Assembly: GCF_964355755.1 (NCBI RefSeq)
Contig: NC_092673.1
Location: 12,839,001-12,903,000 of the forward strand
Reading direction: 5' to 3'
DNA length: 64,000 bases
Source of the DNA: Antedon mediterranea
Taxonomy: Eukaryota; Echinodermata; Crinoidea; Comatulida; Antedonidae
The notes beneath the pieces were generated by a model. It ran no database searches. It was not told where the DNA came from and was given only the letters and a program-made list of their open reading frames with translations. The position numbers and the translations under genes are program-made. Below are positions 46,501 through 58,397 of this stretch, piece after piece (positions within the stretch are counted from its first letter, which is position 1; each line of letters begins with the position of its first letter).

Positions 46501-49500
46501 GTATTTCACAGTAATTCAATGAAACCAGTAAAAGTATTAAAATATGAAGGAGCTAAAAATATTTCAAGTCCACAAGGTAAAATATTTATTTTTAATAAAT
46601 TATTTAACATTAATCATAAAATCATATACTTTTTATTTGATGTTTTAAACTTGTTAAATTATTGATGTATAGTTTCCCCTATGTTTCATAAATGTTGGAA
46701 TTTTATTTGTGTTACAAGAGCTTGTTGAAAATAAGCGCTTTCTTATCATCAGTGGGGGATAGTTCAAATTACACAGTAAAATCTCTATTCTTTTCTACAC
46801 AAATGTTGTAAATAGAGAGAAATTTTTAAAAAACTACGAAAAATTAACGGTGTGGTAACAAATGTTATCGTTTGACTAAATATAGGTAATATAACTTGAG
46901 TATTTTTATTCAACTTCGGAGTTTTATTTTCATGCTGAAATGTTGAATATTGTATTGTTTTTAGCTAAACGTCAAAGGCCAATGAGTGCTTGTTATACTG
47001 TTAGTCTTACTATGTCAAGCACGTGTTGTAGTATGATTGGCGTTGATAAAATGGGCGCCCTCTGTCTTCTGAAAGTTGCTCCAACGATTGGACAAATTGT
47101 TGATGCAGGTGAGAATATAAGAAATTTTTTTCGTGGGGTCTTTTTCCCGAATGTTCCGAAGATTGTCTGAAACAGTACTCCCTATCATTCATACTGATCA
47201 AGAATGTCAGTTTGGGCCTCACTAAAGGAGAAAATGTATGTATGATTTTTGTATTGTATTTTGTTTTTTTTTCCCCAAAAAATAGGATATGTTTAGATTT
47301 GTATAATCTAATAGAATTTATCTTTATCAAGGTTGGGTAAATCTGATCCATGCATTCATTTAATTTCACACGACTTAATTAGAGCATGTTCAATCAACAA
47401 AATTTGTCTCTGTTTTTCCATACCGAATACTTCAAAGATTTTGTGATGTTTCTAATGTATGTCTAATTTCTTACAGGTGCCCATAGAGCTCATACCATTG
47501 CGCAGGTGGTTAACCTATTAGAATACTGCTTAGTAACAGGACGTGATTGGTGGGATCTTATGCTAACTATTTCTATGGGTAAGATTAGGTTTAATTAGTA
47601 GGATATAAGAAACCAAAATCTATATATAACATGACAAAATTCAGAATAGAAGCAAAAAAAATGTCAAATAAAGCAAGAAAAAGGTCAGTATGCTGAAGAT
47701 TCAGCAATTATTGTCCATTTTTTCAAGATAAAATCCCCTCCCCTTTTACAACCCAGCAGACATGACTTATAACATTAATTCAGTTTTTCCTCAACACTGT
47801 TTGCTGATATTATACATGTTTGTTGATTTTGCTTATAAACTCCCATCTTCATAGTATACCTGTTTCCATTATTATACAATAATGTTGTATTTTAACATTT
47901 GATATCAACACTAATGAAGCATCATGGCCTATAGAAAAAATAAACCAAACTGTGGAAGCAATTTTGACAAAAGCTTTGATCTGGTCTGTAATATTTAAAT
48001 TTAAATTGTGGTAAATATTTAAAATGATGTTTATTTAGGTATGGTAGAGACGGTGATTGATCGATTAACTGAAGTGTATAAGCGTCAGAATCCTGCAAGA
48101 CAAGCTTTGCTTTTTAACAGATTGCTGGCAATGAAAGCAACTTTACATAGGTTTGATTTTTATCTTTTAAAATACTACTAATACCATACTCTGACCAATC
48201 ATCATCCCATGTTTGACTTGTTTTGTTTTTGTAGATAAACAACAAGCTTTGTTTAACAGACGGTATTTCATAGACATGTGTTGTACTGTATTTGGATATG
48301 AGGATGATTACTTCCACATATATCAATCAATCGTTCGATTTATATAACGCCATTCCAACAGTCATTGCTCATACTTTGAGATATATTTAATACCATGTAA
48401 TACACCTTACGATCAACCTATTTGATAAAAGTTTAGATAAAAATTAAAAGTCAATTGGTTAAACACTGTTTTGTTCTGAAATATATTTTGTTGGATAATT
48501 TTAGCTACATCCCACTAGGATGCAATGAAGGATTAGGTGCAGTCCATTGCAAGCAACACTTGGTTCTACCAATTTTTTACAATTGGTTTTACAATTTTTC
48601 TTTAAAAAATGTATAGGGTGATCAGATTACTTGTGTATTGCATGTCAATTTTACTGAGAACAAAGCTCTAAGTTTTATTTGTTCATTACAATTATTTCTA
48701 ATGATAACACTTTTTAGACTTACATCAAGTGGCAGAGGTAAAGCCGTAGATTGCCATTCTAAGTTGTTACTCAACGCCATAGCAACAGAATTTAAAGCAC
48801 TATTAACATCAGCCAGTGGTCTGGAAAATACACCCTGTGATAGAATTACAGGTAATGATTAGATCTTTATCAGGTATTTAGCCAATCCATGTAAAGATAT
48901 ATTGTCCCCCTGAGAAAATATTGAACATGCCATTTTAATGTCGCATACTAGTTATTCACTTTGACCAAAAATTGGATTGAAAAAACAATTTATTTACCTA
49001 AAAAACTGTAAACTGACTGGAAGTCAATGGGTTTTTGTTTGAATTTAATTGTTTATTTTGTCTTTTTATAAGTGAAAACATTTTTTTTTTTTTTTTTCTA
49101 CGTAAGTGATTAACTTGATTAAAACTGTGAAGTGGCCTTTTCAAAATTTGTTTTTTTTTAAATTAATTTTACATGTTTTTTGGGGGACAATACATTTTTA
49201 AGCAAAATTCCATTCTATTCTCTATTGGAGTTTGGATGGGAAAAAAAGTCAATAAAGGCTAGCTAGCGGTAGGCATGCTACGAGCCCACCTCCTATGAAA
49301 CACAAAAAGAAAGTCTTAGAATTCAATTTAGCTGACCCGTCAGCTCTAACTAACCTTCAATTTTAAATCAAATAAATTGACAGTTCTTACTGGGCCTAGA
49401 GAGAACCTTATTTTTATTTGATTTGTTGGAGCTATCTCTCATAAACCAACTTTTACGGGACGGAACCAGACAACATTACCCCCTCTAGTACTAGTAGCAT

Positions 49501-51584
49501 TTACGTTACTGTCGTTATCATCAGTAAAATCATAGCATAAATTAATGTTTTCACTTTAATATTAAAATCAGCTCATTCTATTTACACATAGCTCTAATGA
49601 ATTTAATTTAACTACGATTTTATTTTTAAGCTGCTTGTGCAATTGGTGATACTGACATTGTAAGCGTTCTACAAAAAATTGATAGTAAGGATATAACAGT
49701 GGATAAAAAACTACTTAGGTCAACTCAACAACTTACACAGTGGATTGCTGAGTATGCCCTCTATGTTCTCGCTACTGTACCAGTTCAAGGTCAGATGACC
49801 ACAAAGCCAGGGGTATGCCTATTATTTTTAATTTATTTTCATCAGTGTTTTAATTCACAATTAAGAAAATTTAAATTTAAAAAAATTCAGATAAACATTT
49901 ATTATAGTTTTTTTTGTAGTTGGAGGAGTGTTTACAATATTCTGAATTAGAATGTATAAAGTCACACCAGCATAGAAAAACAAATACAGCAAAGTTGAGT
50001 TATTCATTCCAAATGTTTTTATTTTTTGTACAGGTTAGCATATTATATGATGCTAGCACGTTGTTAATACTAAGGCAACTACTAGTAATTATTAAAGTGT
50101 TTGGTGAGAAAGAGCCTTTATGTTTACCTGTCTTCACTGTCACATCTGCTGGGCTTGATGGTCTCTCTTTACTCTACAAACTACTCACTAATATATGGGT
50201 CAGTAGTGTAGATGACATGTATGTTAAACTGGAAGATTCCATTGTTGGTAGGTTTTTATATATATATATATACTCTTGTGTTTATATATATATATTATTT
50301 GAATGTGTGTAATTAAATATACAGTATTTCCAAAAACCTTTCTTTTTTTATTTACAGGACTTCAATTTTCCTTGTACCAGTATCTCAATTTATTCAAGTT
50401 TTTCAATTTTTTTCATTTAGATAATTAAGTGCACAATTAAACTTAAATTTGTTTCTTTTTAGATGAGTGTATCCTCCTCCCAAGCCAGATACTAATCCGT
50501 AGTATGGAATACCAACCAGTCACAGAAGGTATGGAAGTAAAAGCTATCAGTCACGCTAGACTGTTTATTCACACCAGTCAGTCTTTTAAACTTCATTCAC
50601 ACATGATTATTCTCAGTCAAGCTAACCGAGTATGGGAATTAGTTTTTCTAAGTGAATTCTCTCTGGAGAAAACTGAGCTGGAAGTCCAATTATTGTTGAT
50701 TTCTGCTGCCATCCAGAGTGGAGTTTTGGCTTCATTGTTAAGATGCTTGACTACCCATTACTGGATGCTGGGTTCAAATCCTGTCTTGTGTCAAAATAAC
50801 TCCAATTTAAGTTAATAAACTTTGTATAGCATCATTTGTTTATTGTTATGTATTGTGAACAGATTTTTGACTTACTACTGTAATTGACAATCTAAATAAA
50901 AATTCAATTTTCAATTTTCCTAAATATATATTAATAGTGATATAGTTTGTTACAAATTCTAATCCTCTAGGAATTATTGGCAAGTTGCACAGTAGGCAAG
51001 CTATGGCATTTCAATTTGACAACCCACCAGGTCACATGATCACAGTAGCAACCTTTAGCCCAGGTCATCCTGCAGAAGTAAACACTAGGTCACTGACTGA
51101 CAAAATCCACCAGAAACATGATGTTGTACGGAGACTCCATTTAGGCGTTGCTCCCCCTGAGGAACTCAAGCGTTGCACAAGGTAAAATACAAACTTGTTT
51201 TTACTATTATATTATATACTATAATGCATCGATATTTAAATTTAGTTTTAAACTGAAAGATGGGAAACTATATTGGTTGATCAACAGTTTTGACTCAGAA
51301 AAACAAATTCTTAGTTTATCTATCATAGACAAGTGCTTTATCAATAAAACTCAAATAAATTCTTGTGCAAAAAGTTTACATGTATTAAATTATGGTCAAT
51401 GACTATATAATATGTATAAGATAGATGCTGTATAATGTAATAGATAAACTATTTATGTTTTAGATGTTCGTGTATATCTTTACTGAAATCACCTTCAAAT
51501 ACACCAAAAATGATGGCATGGGAACAGCGATGGAGTAGATCCTGTCTTTGTGGTGGACTCTGGCACAAAGTGGTTGTGCCTTGA
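40570..51584 (+). CDS. MED16: Mediator of RNA polymerase II transcription subunit 16
   Basis: MED16 is a tail-module subunit of Mediator, the nuclear complex linking activators to RNA polymerase II. Twenty exons join in phase: 40570-40619, 41169-41327, 42495-42696, 42942-43076, 43588-43687, 43991-44074, 44264-44341, 44935-45003, 45115-45221, 45415-45572, 46512-46576, 46965-47108, 47477-47578, 48039-48150, 48718-48851, 49631-49812, 50034-50247, 50463-50528, 50971-51181 and 51464-51584. They total 2,493 nt, or 830 residues (human about 877). The N-terminal WD40-like propeller shows SCRNIVAFT, HILDPDRPWEIY, GGKPVKGWIAVT, IVATSDGS and CIECWSLSKEP. The middle has LLEYCLVTGRDWWDL. The C-terminus has VRRLHLGVAPPEELKRCTRC and CLCGGLWHKVVVP, a paired-Cys, probably zinc-binding end. 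Intron 2 is GC-AG and intron 6 U12-type. AATAAA candidates lie at about 52143 and 52215. Confidence 0.95.
41328..42494 (+). other. MED16 intron 2 with GC-AG borders, containing a MITE
   Basis: The donor is CAG|GCAAGT at 41326-41333, the classical strong GC donor. The acceptor is AAACAG at 42494. The join gives WEIYSITSGHKEIITSLKW, which matches the family, whereas any GT donor nearby breaks it. Confidence 0.8.
41852..42395. mobile_element. MITE family copy B (MED16 intron 2)
   Basis: Left end TTAAAGATGTATTGTCCC; the right end is shortened to CATCTTTAA, with the GACAATA part missing. The interior matches copy A over most of its length. Confidence 0.7.
43441..43500. repeat. One-ended relative of the 928-1094 MITE (MED16 intron 4)
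   Basis: TAAAGCTCTGTCTACACTAT, then CAAAATTCTTTTGTGAGAAC and GCCCATATAT, follows the left half of the 0.9-kb element. No right half is seen. Confidence 0.55.
44075..44263 (+). other. MED16 intron 6, U12-type (minor spliceosome)
   Basis: The donor is GTATCCTTTTT, a full match to the U12 donor RTATCCTTT. Near the 3' end, TTCCTTAAT (44245-44253) is a full match to the U12 branch site TTCCTTRAY, with the branch A 11 to 12 nt before the AG at 44263. The join keeps the MED16 frame (VNITESG into NKLNIQTELLPSF). Spliced borders are GT-AG. Confidence 0.9.
45692..46042. mobile_element. MITE family copy C (MED16 intron 10)
   Basis: Ends TAAAGATATATTGTCCCCC and GGGGGACAATACATCTTTA with TA at both sides, 351 bp. 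A shorter subfamily than copies A and B, shared with copy D. Confidence 0.8.
48892..49200. mobile_element. MITE family copy D (MED16 intron 15)
   Basis: Ends TAAAGATATATTGTCCCCC and GGGGGACAATACATTTTTA, 309 bp. The interior parallels copy C (GTTATTCACTnTnACnAAAAA, then TTTATTTACCT). Non-coding. Confidence 0.8.
50700..50805 (+). repeat. tRNA-derived SINE-like fragment in MED16 intron 18
   Basis: GGGTTCAAATCCTG (50771-50784) is a near-perfect pol III B box, and TTAAGATGCTTGACTACCCA before it resembles the anticodon arm of a tRNA-type SINE head. The intact A box is not clear. It lies in the intron, although a chance ORF runs through from exon 18. Confidence 0.4.
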
Positions 51585-52720
51585 ATGTAGACAGTACCCA
51601 CTCGACCAAGACAATTACATATATTTCTTGTTGTACCACATTGGCTCATAATGGGTGGTTGTAAATTGACTATCAGGCTTTTACTGTGATGTTTGTTGAG
51701 GCTGGGTGGTTGTACGTCGCTCTAAGCCTTTTAAATTGAAAATGTTGCCACCCTCAACAGTGCCTGTACAATACTGGTTGTTGACATCTAAGTGTTACGG
51801 ACTGTAATCTATAAGTTTACCAAAAGTAATTTGATGGCACCCTCAATGGTTGAAAGAATCGACTGCAATATATTGGCGCCTTCAACAATGGAAATATGAC
51901 GCTGGCTTGAAACACAAATGTGAATGACAAATGACGCCATGATTAATTCAATTTTAGTTATATTTTATAATCAAATACAGTAATGGGTTTCAAGGAAATT
52001 AGATTCAATTTCCTACCATGTGACATGATTTTCTTGTGTTTCTGTGTGTACCACAGCTTTCAAGATTTTTATGAAACTGGTTTTAAAAACCATAGAAAAT
52101 GAATAGAAGGCAAAGGACTAGAATGTAAAATATGGAAATAGGAAATAAAGTGGCGAGATTTGTACTGCTATAATCCAAATAATTTTCTTCCAGTTTGTTT
52201 TTTTCTAAATTCAAATAAACATTTATTTCTTTCATATTCATATTTGACTAAAAAACATTTTAATTTCTGATATTTTATATTTTTTTTAGAGTTATAATAC
52301 AGTAAATCATAATGTATGAAAAAGGTGATTCAGTTATATAAAAAATAAAAGAGGCAAAGAAACCCAAGAAAGTATCTATCAATTGAAAAAAAAAATACAA
52401 TTGAAAACTTGTATATTGGGAATATTATATACTTATACGGTATATATAAATGTAAACATAACTGCACATACACATATACATCACAGACACACACCAACAG
52501 TAAAGGAAGCGATTTCGTAAAGTTTTTAAAGTTAAAAAATGTTACAAAATAGAGAAAAGCACAAATTTAAATTCCAAATAAATATGGTAATAAGCACAAA
52601 GCAAAATAAACATGTGTAAAAGTGATAATTACCGATTACACAAAATAAGTATTAAAAAAAAAAAAAAAATAATATATCATTGCGTATACAGTACTTTTCA
52701 CCATAAAGTTTAAAAAAAAA
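51585..52720. other. MED16 3' flank and intergenic AT-rich sequence
   Basis: Possible poly(A) signals at about 52143 and 52215. TGGCACCCTC/TTGAATG-like short direct repeats occur at 51650-51900. No further gene. Confidence 0.4.
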
Positions 52721-52790
52721 GTTTCGCCCGGGCTCGAACCAGGGACCTTCTGCATGTAACTAAGACGTGATAACCACTATGCCAAGAAGC
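52721..52790 (-). tRNA. tRNA-Val-like gene (anticodon TAC), probably degenerate
   Basis: The - strand reads GCTTCTTGGCATAGTGGTTA, TCACGTCTTAGTTACATGCA, then GAAGGTCCCTGGTTCGAGCC and CGGGCGAAAC. The D arm, GGTCC variable loop and T arm (perfect B box GGTTCGAGCC, CCTGG/CCGGG-type stem) match metazoan tRNA-Val. The anticodon stem (TCTTA against GCAGA) and acceptor stem each carry two or three mismatches. The + strand A-run before it gives a T-run terminator on the - strand. A tRNA pseudogene or SINE head is more likely than a working gene. Confidence 0.5.
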
Positions 52791-54649
52791 CGCATATAAC
52801 AACATAACGCTGTGGTGTGTGTCACACATTGTGGCTCTCTAATTAAACAAATTAATTAACAAAAAAGTATGAAATGTGCGATACCATCTTCGAGACGTGA
52901 TATGACTGCATCTGGTTTGAAATAAAAAAATCCGGCTCTATAGCTTTGAGGACATGTCCCTGTAGTATATTCATGCCAAATCCCAGCTCAATACTACAAC
53001 GAATAAGGGAGGAGTAGTACTTTATAAATTGCACTTTTTTCTCAATAGTGTACAGATGGAAGAAGAGGAGAAGATGAGCGAGTCCTAGACTCGGGTACCC
53101 CGAGTAAAAACAATTAGTTATAATAAGATATTCTTTAAGTTTTAATTTGTATCAACAAAAAAAATTGGTCATGAAATTTTATTTTAAATTCACATTGCAG
53201 GTGAGCATTTATTACATATTTATTTACCGTAGTTTATATTACATTTTCCGAAACATGCATTGTAACGATTTGTAACTTATACAGAATTTCACAGCTAAAA
53301 TCAGTTTCCAAATACAATATTAACTGCATTCTAGTATTTTACACACATTTTGTATTAGAGTATTAGTTGAGAGTTGAGAAATATGGGACATTTAGAGAAT
53401 TACAAGGTTGTTTCTTAATCCTGTTTTGGTAAAATATTTAGCTCAAACATCATAATATAATTTGTACTCATCAAACAATAACATTATCCTTTAAAACAGC
53501 TGTTTATCATGGTGGTAATTTTAAATATATACATTTTTTTTTTTAAATAGTAGGCTTTCAATATTGAAGGTTAGGAAAAAATATGACTTATCACCACATA
53601 CTAAAAGTACCTGCTGCACCTGTGTATAAGATGCATACAGAGACTGAAATAATAATATTTTGTATGTCGCTGATGTATAATAAGATGCACTTATTTCTAG
53701 GCCAAAATTTAAAACATTTTACAATCAAAACAATGGTATGTTATTGATAAAATGATATTTCCTTTTTATTACCTATTAAATTCAAGATGTCTTTGCTATT
53801 TTCGTATACATGCATGCAGAGACTAGTCTGTAACACTACCCATGTGCCAGCACTGTTTGCCATATACATATGAAGTATGGGGAAATATTGCCTACGTTAC
53901 AGAAGTTGTACAGTAGGCTACAAACCAACTCAGCCCCAAAAATGGTGGAGGCGATTTTGAAAATAGGTGGTCGGAAATACGTTTAAATATCAATTTTTAA
54001 TACATTTATAATAAATAATAGCCTATTAAAGGGCGACATTTTCCCTATAGGCCTATTTTGAGTAAAAGCGTCACAACAGGGCGCTTCGCGCAAGTCATTG
54101 TTTATAAAAATTTGCTTGTCCAGGGCCGTCGACAGGACCTGTGGCGAAGCAAACTTTGTTAAACGACGCTCCAGATGGCCGGAAATGGTACTCTCGCACA
54201 TAAAATTCATGATAAATGGCACCTCTAATTTGCAGGAAATGACACTCTCATTATGTAGCATGCTACCAATGATCAAAACGATTTTACTTTTTAATTACAG
54301 GTAGATATAACATTTTGTTGCCGACATTCACTCAGTATTTAGTTTTGATTGCGTTGCGTTCAATACGCACGTACATCTAGGGGAAGCCCCGAAAAAAGCA
54401 CAAAATTTAATGCTTATTACAGTTCAATATTTATTTACATCAATTTGTTGAGGCAATTAAATATATAAATATAAATAGGTATTGATACAGTTGGGTGGGT
54501 GGCCTAGAAAAAAATTGCTTTAATGTATACCACAGTTACCACAGTTAGTGTACTATATTATTATTAACATCCTCTATGATGATGATACACTATACTAGCC
54601 ACAGATACTGTAGGTAACCATGGCATTCCCTTTTTTACGCTGACTGCCA
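52791..54649. other. Intergenic, nothing recognised
   Basis: AT-rich, no coding pattern. Short minus-strand ORFs at 52852-53034 and 53983-54276 have no family signature. Confidence 0.4.
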
Positions 54650-54850
54650 GCGATCTAAACAATTAGGTAGGCCTACGCAGTTGTATGGCGGTGTCCTTTG
54701 TATGTATCGTATCGCTGTATGGGTACGATACACACATCAATATCATGTTACATCCAGGGACCACGAAAATGCTTTATTTTTCATGTGAAAATAGGAAATT
54801 CATTTCCCAACTTTTAGAAATTTACAGACAGCGACGGCAATGGTGACCTC
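54650..54850 (-). repeat. Degenerate fourth copy of the 31-kb exon-like module
   Basis: The - strand contains GGTCCCTGGATGTAACATGA, then GATATTG and TACAAAGG...CACCGCCA, matching the GPWMELDI and YKGIPP coding parts of the tandem units, but with stops and indels. It lies 23 kb from the tandem cluster. Confidence 0.55.
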
Positions 54851-55347
54851 CAATAAAAAGTAAATTAGCACGGCGCTGAAACAATGTGTTTTAATCCCCG
54901 CCTCTGGATGGTCAATCAAGTGCTATAAATTATATACCACATAGATATTTATGTAAGTTGATAAACTTAAATCTGAGGTTCCATATAAGAATATTCCATG
55001 AATCAGAATTAACATTTCAGTGGTCGTAAAAGATCATCAGCAGAGAAAAAACTTTAAATCCTTTCGAATCGAACCAACTAAAGACTCAACAAGAATGAAA
55101 ATTTGACATAAATAACATAAAACAAATTTAATACATGTTTACAATTATTTATACATGAAAAAAGGTACTTTTAATTATAAAGTTAAATGAATAAAATTAT
55201 GGTTAGGTTTGGTTTGGTTAAAAAACAACCCTCAAAAAGAATTACCAGTATCTGATATTCAATCATGTAAACCCCGTTTTTAAATTGATTTCTGTCTGTA
55301 TCCCATTGTTTCCATCCTCGTTTTCAATCAGTCTATATATTTATTCC

Positions 55348-58300
55348 TTATTTTTCTCCATGCCTGTCCCTATTTCTATCTTTTCTATAGCTGTCCCTTT
55401 CTCCCTTATCCCTGTCCCTTTCTCCCTTATCCCTATTTCTGTCTTCCCTATCCCTATTTCTGTCTCCCCTATCCCTATTTCTGTCTCCCCTATCCCTATT
55501 TCTGTCTCCCCTATCCCTGTCCCTTTCTCCCTTATCCCTGTCCCTTTCTCCCCTATCCCTGTATTTTTCTCCCCTATCCTTGTATCTTTCCCTATCTCTA
55601 TCTAGTTTTTTGTCTCTTTCTTCCCTGTCTCGTTCCCTAGACCTTTGCCTTTCTCTTCTATCTACACCATACCTATCTCTTCTTCCATACTTATGTTCCT
55701 CTTCTCTTTTTTGACTAAGTACGATTGGCTTCTTAAAAGGTCGATCTTTACCTCCGAATCGAAGTTGGCCAGATTCTTTTTTACCTCCAAACCCACCACC
55801 TGGAAGCAATATTAATAGAAAAATTAGTTATTATAAAGATTGAATAATATTTATTTTACATAAATAAATGATCAAAATAATATATTTGTTGTTACAGTGT
55901 ATTTAATTTGAAAATATTATTTCCAGCATTTGTCCTAATTTTGCTGCACTAACCATCAATATCATTATTTTTATTTTTATACAATTTATCTAATATCGAC
56001 AGATTTATAGTGTATGCAGGCAAAACTAATTATACTAGTATACACATGGTACAATTAAAAACACTAACATAAATTTTAGACAATTTAATTAATTTATCAA
56101 AAACTAAAAAAATACATTTTTGATATATATTTATTATCCAAATATTAATGCTACTAAATTGTTCTCATAATTTCACATATCTCCACCGAAACCAATGAAG
56201 GTTACGTGCTCACATTTGGCACACCAATGTTTATTGAGGGGCACACACAATAGGCTATATCACTTTCCTGAATTTTAAGGAAAAAATAAACACCATGCCA
56301 GGCCGCTAAAGTAAAACAGTGTTTTGTCAGCCGGCCAACCGTATTTACTGATTGCATAGTAGAAGTTTAAATTAATTAAACATACTGTATCCTTTCATTC
56401 ATTCATTCATTCATCTTTTATTTCGGAAAAAAAAAAATTCTCCATAGTTCAGTAACAAATTAGTGTACATTATTGCAAATATAACAAATACATATATATA
56501 TATTAAAAAAAAAAAAACCTACACGACATAGTCACGTGGTTAGAACAATAGCTTCATCCATCTACTATGTAGATTGGATGAAGGAAAAGCAAATTCATGA
56601 ATACATTTTATGACAATATTGTCTGACCTCCCTAACCTGCACAACATGCCAAACACCACCTTACGTTGTAGTTCGTAGAACGAGCAGATGTGGTTTTCTA
56701 CAAACATGGTGCTGGCACTGCATGACCTAGGTTTATTAAGGAGCAGGCGTAAGGCATTGTTGAAGCACAGCTTTAGTGCTTCCATAGATTTTACATTAAA
56801 ATTTGCCCACAAAGAAGCACAGTATAAGTTACTGAACTGAATGAACCACGGCTAGCTCAGTAGGTAAAACGCTGTGGCCATTGATATCAATGCTTAGTAT
56901 GTTTGAATCCGCGAAATGTGTAAATAAAAAGTATCAAATAAAAAAACAAAACTAGTCCCATAAAGTCTCATATCCAGTATTGATTTAATTTTTGAGCTTT
57001 TTAAAAAAAAATAATTTGTCAGAGTACTTTTATATTATAAGAGTGCACTTTTATTATACTTACTCATCCCATGCGAATTAGTATATAACCACATATTAAA
57101 GTAGAAAAAGACGAGTTACTGCTAGTTCTTTAAAAAACCCATCATAAAACAGCATGATGTACAGTAATTACACTATAACATGTTCAACTACACCAACCTA
57201 AACGCCTTGGTATCCAGCCTTCTAGTGTCCTTGCTATTTCTTTATCAACGTAAATTTCATTTCCATCTATGTAGATATAGTTTGCTTCGTCTATTGCACG
57301 ATACGCATCTCTCTCATCAATATATTCAATAAAAGCATAGCCTTTTGAAAAACCAGTTACAATATCACGAACCAGACGCAGGCGTTTGATTTCACCGTAT
57401 TTTTGGAAAAGCTAAATAAGAAATAAGTGTATAATAAAATAAGGTAGTAAAATATAAATACTTTTCAGTCATAATACATATATAGTATTGTTATTCATGT
57501 AACTGTAGTTTTCATACAATGTATTTGAAACTCATAAAATATTCTCACCATCAAACTAATATACATTCATTATTTGTATAATTATGGAAGAAATATTCAA
57601 GGTAAAAGATAAATACTGTATGAATCATAATTGTTTTGGATTGAATTCATCATAAAATCAAATTTTAAAAATCTGTATGAATAAATTTGTTGTATTTGGA
57701 GAGGGTAGTTTAAAGTTTGACACTTTGACCAGACAAGCAACAGTAACAATAATTTAAAAGATTAGCAACATTGGATCATTTCATTTTACATGCTAATTTG
57801 TTAATATGTTGTGATCTGGTACTATAGGTAATATTTAACTGATATTTTAATATTATAATATATTTTTTTAAGGATTGAATGACAAAAATCTATGATAGCA
57901 TACTGGTACACAGTGTACTTCAAATGTTACAGTATAATCTCATGGGGAAAATAAATCCATGATATACAGTATCAGTTTAACAAACCGTGTTTAAAGTTTC
58001 TTCGGTTGTGTTTAAATTTAACCTTCCAACAAATATTGAACATTCAGCTGAGCTATCAAGGGTTTTGTCTGGATTATATCTGGCCTGAAATTAAACAAAA
58101 AGTTTATTTACTCACAATAACACGGTGGCCAATTCTAGAAAAAGAAAACTGACTTGACTCATTTAATGATTTTTAAATGAACAAATTAGATAGGCTACAT
58201 AATTTGAACACAATTACATTACCTGTTTTTATTTAAAAAGAGTTCAAAAGAACCAAAACACACTAATTATACAGTATAATACATACTTTCAAGGCTCTTT

Positions 58301-58397
58301 CTACAGCTCTATCGTGAGCTCGATCATCTGTACCATCTATGCTACCTGCCTTTAGAGGATCATACACAACTGCTATTGCAGTCCATTTGCTCTCCAT
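55348..58397 (-). CDS. SNRNP35: U11/U12 small nuclear ribonucleoprotein 35 kDa protein
   Basis: A component of the U11/U12 di-snRNP of the minor spliceosome, related to U1-70K. It acts in the nucleus at recognition of U12-type donors. Four exons on the - strand join in phase: 58397-58287, 58084-57986, 57411-57198 and 55799-55348, or 876 nt and 291 residues (human 246). Residues 1-37 carry the family start, VYDPLKAGSIDGTDDRAHDR. The RRM spans about 52-131, with RNP2 IFVGRL (54-59) and RNP1 KGYAFIEY (93-100). GWIPRRLGGGFGGKKESGQL (135-154) is the family's post-RRM signature. The tail is an unusually long Arg-Asp/Arg-Glu region with repeated DRGDRNR units. Introns have GT-AG borders. Intron 3 contains a LINE and a SINE-like piece. 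The gene is convergent with MED16. Confidence 0.95.
55420..55605 (-). repeat. Coding minisatellite in SNRNP35 exon 4
   Basis: Repeats of about 24 bp, CCCCTATCCCTATTTCTGTCT and variants on the + strand, translate on the - strand to D-R-(N/G)-R-D-(R/K)-G-(D/E) units. The frame is kept throughout because the period is a multiple of three. Confidence 0.8.
56396..56838 (-). mobile_element. 5'-truncated LINE 3' end in SNRNP35 intron 3
   Basis: The - strand 56838-56540 is open: FSNLYCASLWANFNVKSMEA, then LKLCFNNALRLLLNKPRSCS and SASTMFVENHICSFYELQRK, like the region after the RT domain in CR1-type ORF2. It stops at 56540 and is followed by a 3' UTR. The element ends in a (TGAA)n tail, seen as CATTCATTCATTCATTCAT at about 56396-56416. 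It has the same orientation as the host gene. Confidence 0.65.
56846..56945 (+). repeat. tRNA-derived SINE-like element
   Basis: GGCTAGCTCAGTAGGTAAAA is a good pol III A box, and ATGTTTGAATCC a B box at tRNA spacing. An A-rich tail (AAATAAAAAGTATCAAATAA) follows. It directly abuts the truncated LINE 5' end, so one may have landed in the other. Confidence 0.6.

Noticed and set aside
50529-50815. Open frame continuing from MED16 exon 18
   Set aside because: The MED16 family sequence continues at 50971 (GIIGKLHSRQAM), joined by a GT donor at 50529. The read-through part has no family similarity and contains a SINE-like piece.
54650-54850. Functional fourth exon copy
   Set aside because: Stops and indels interrupt the peptide and no good splice borders remain.
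55285-55605. 106-codon + strand ORF rich in Pro/Ile/Ser/Val
   Set aside because: It is the antisense shadow of the SNRNP35 Arg-Asp repeat in exon 4.
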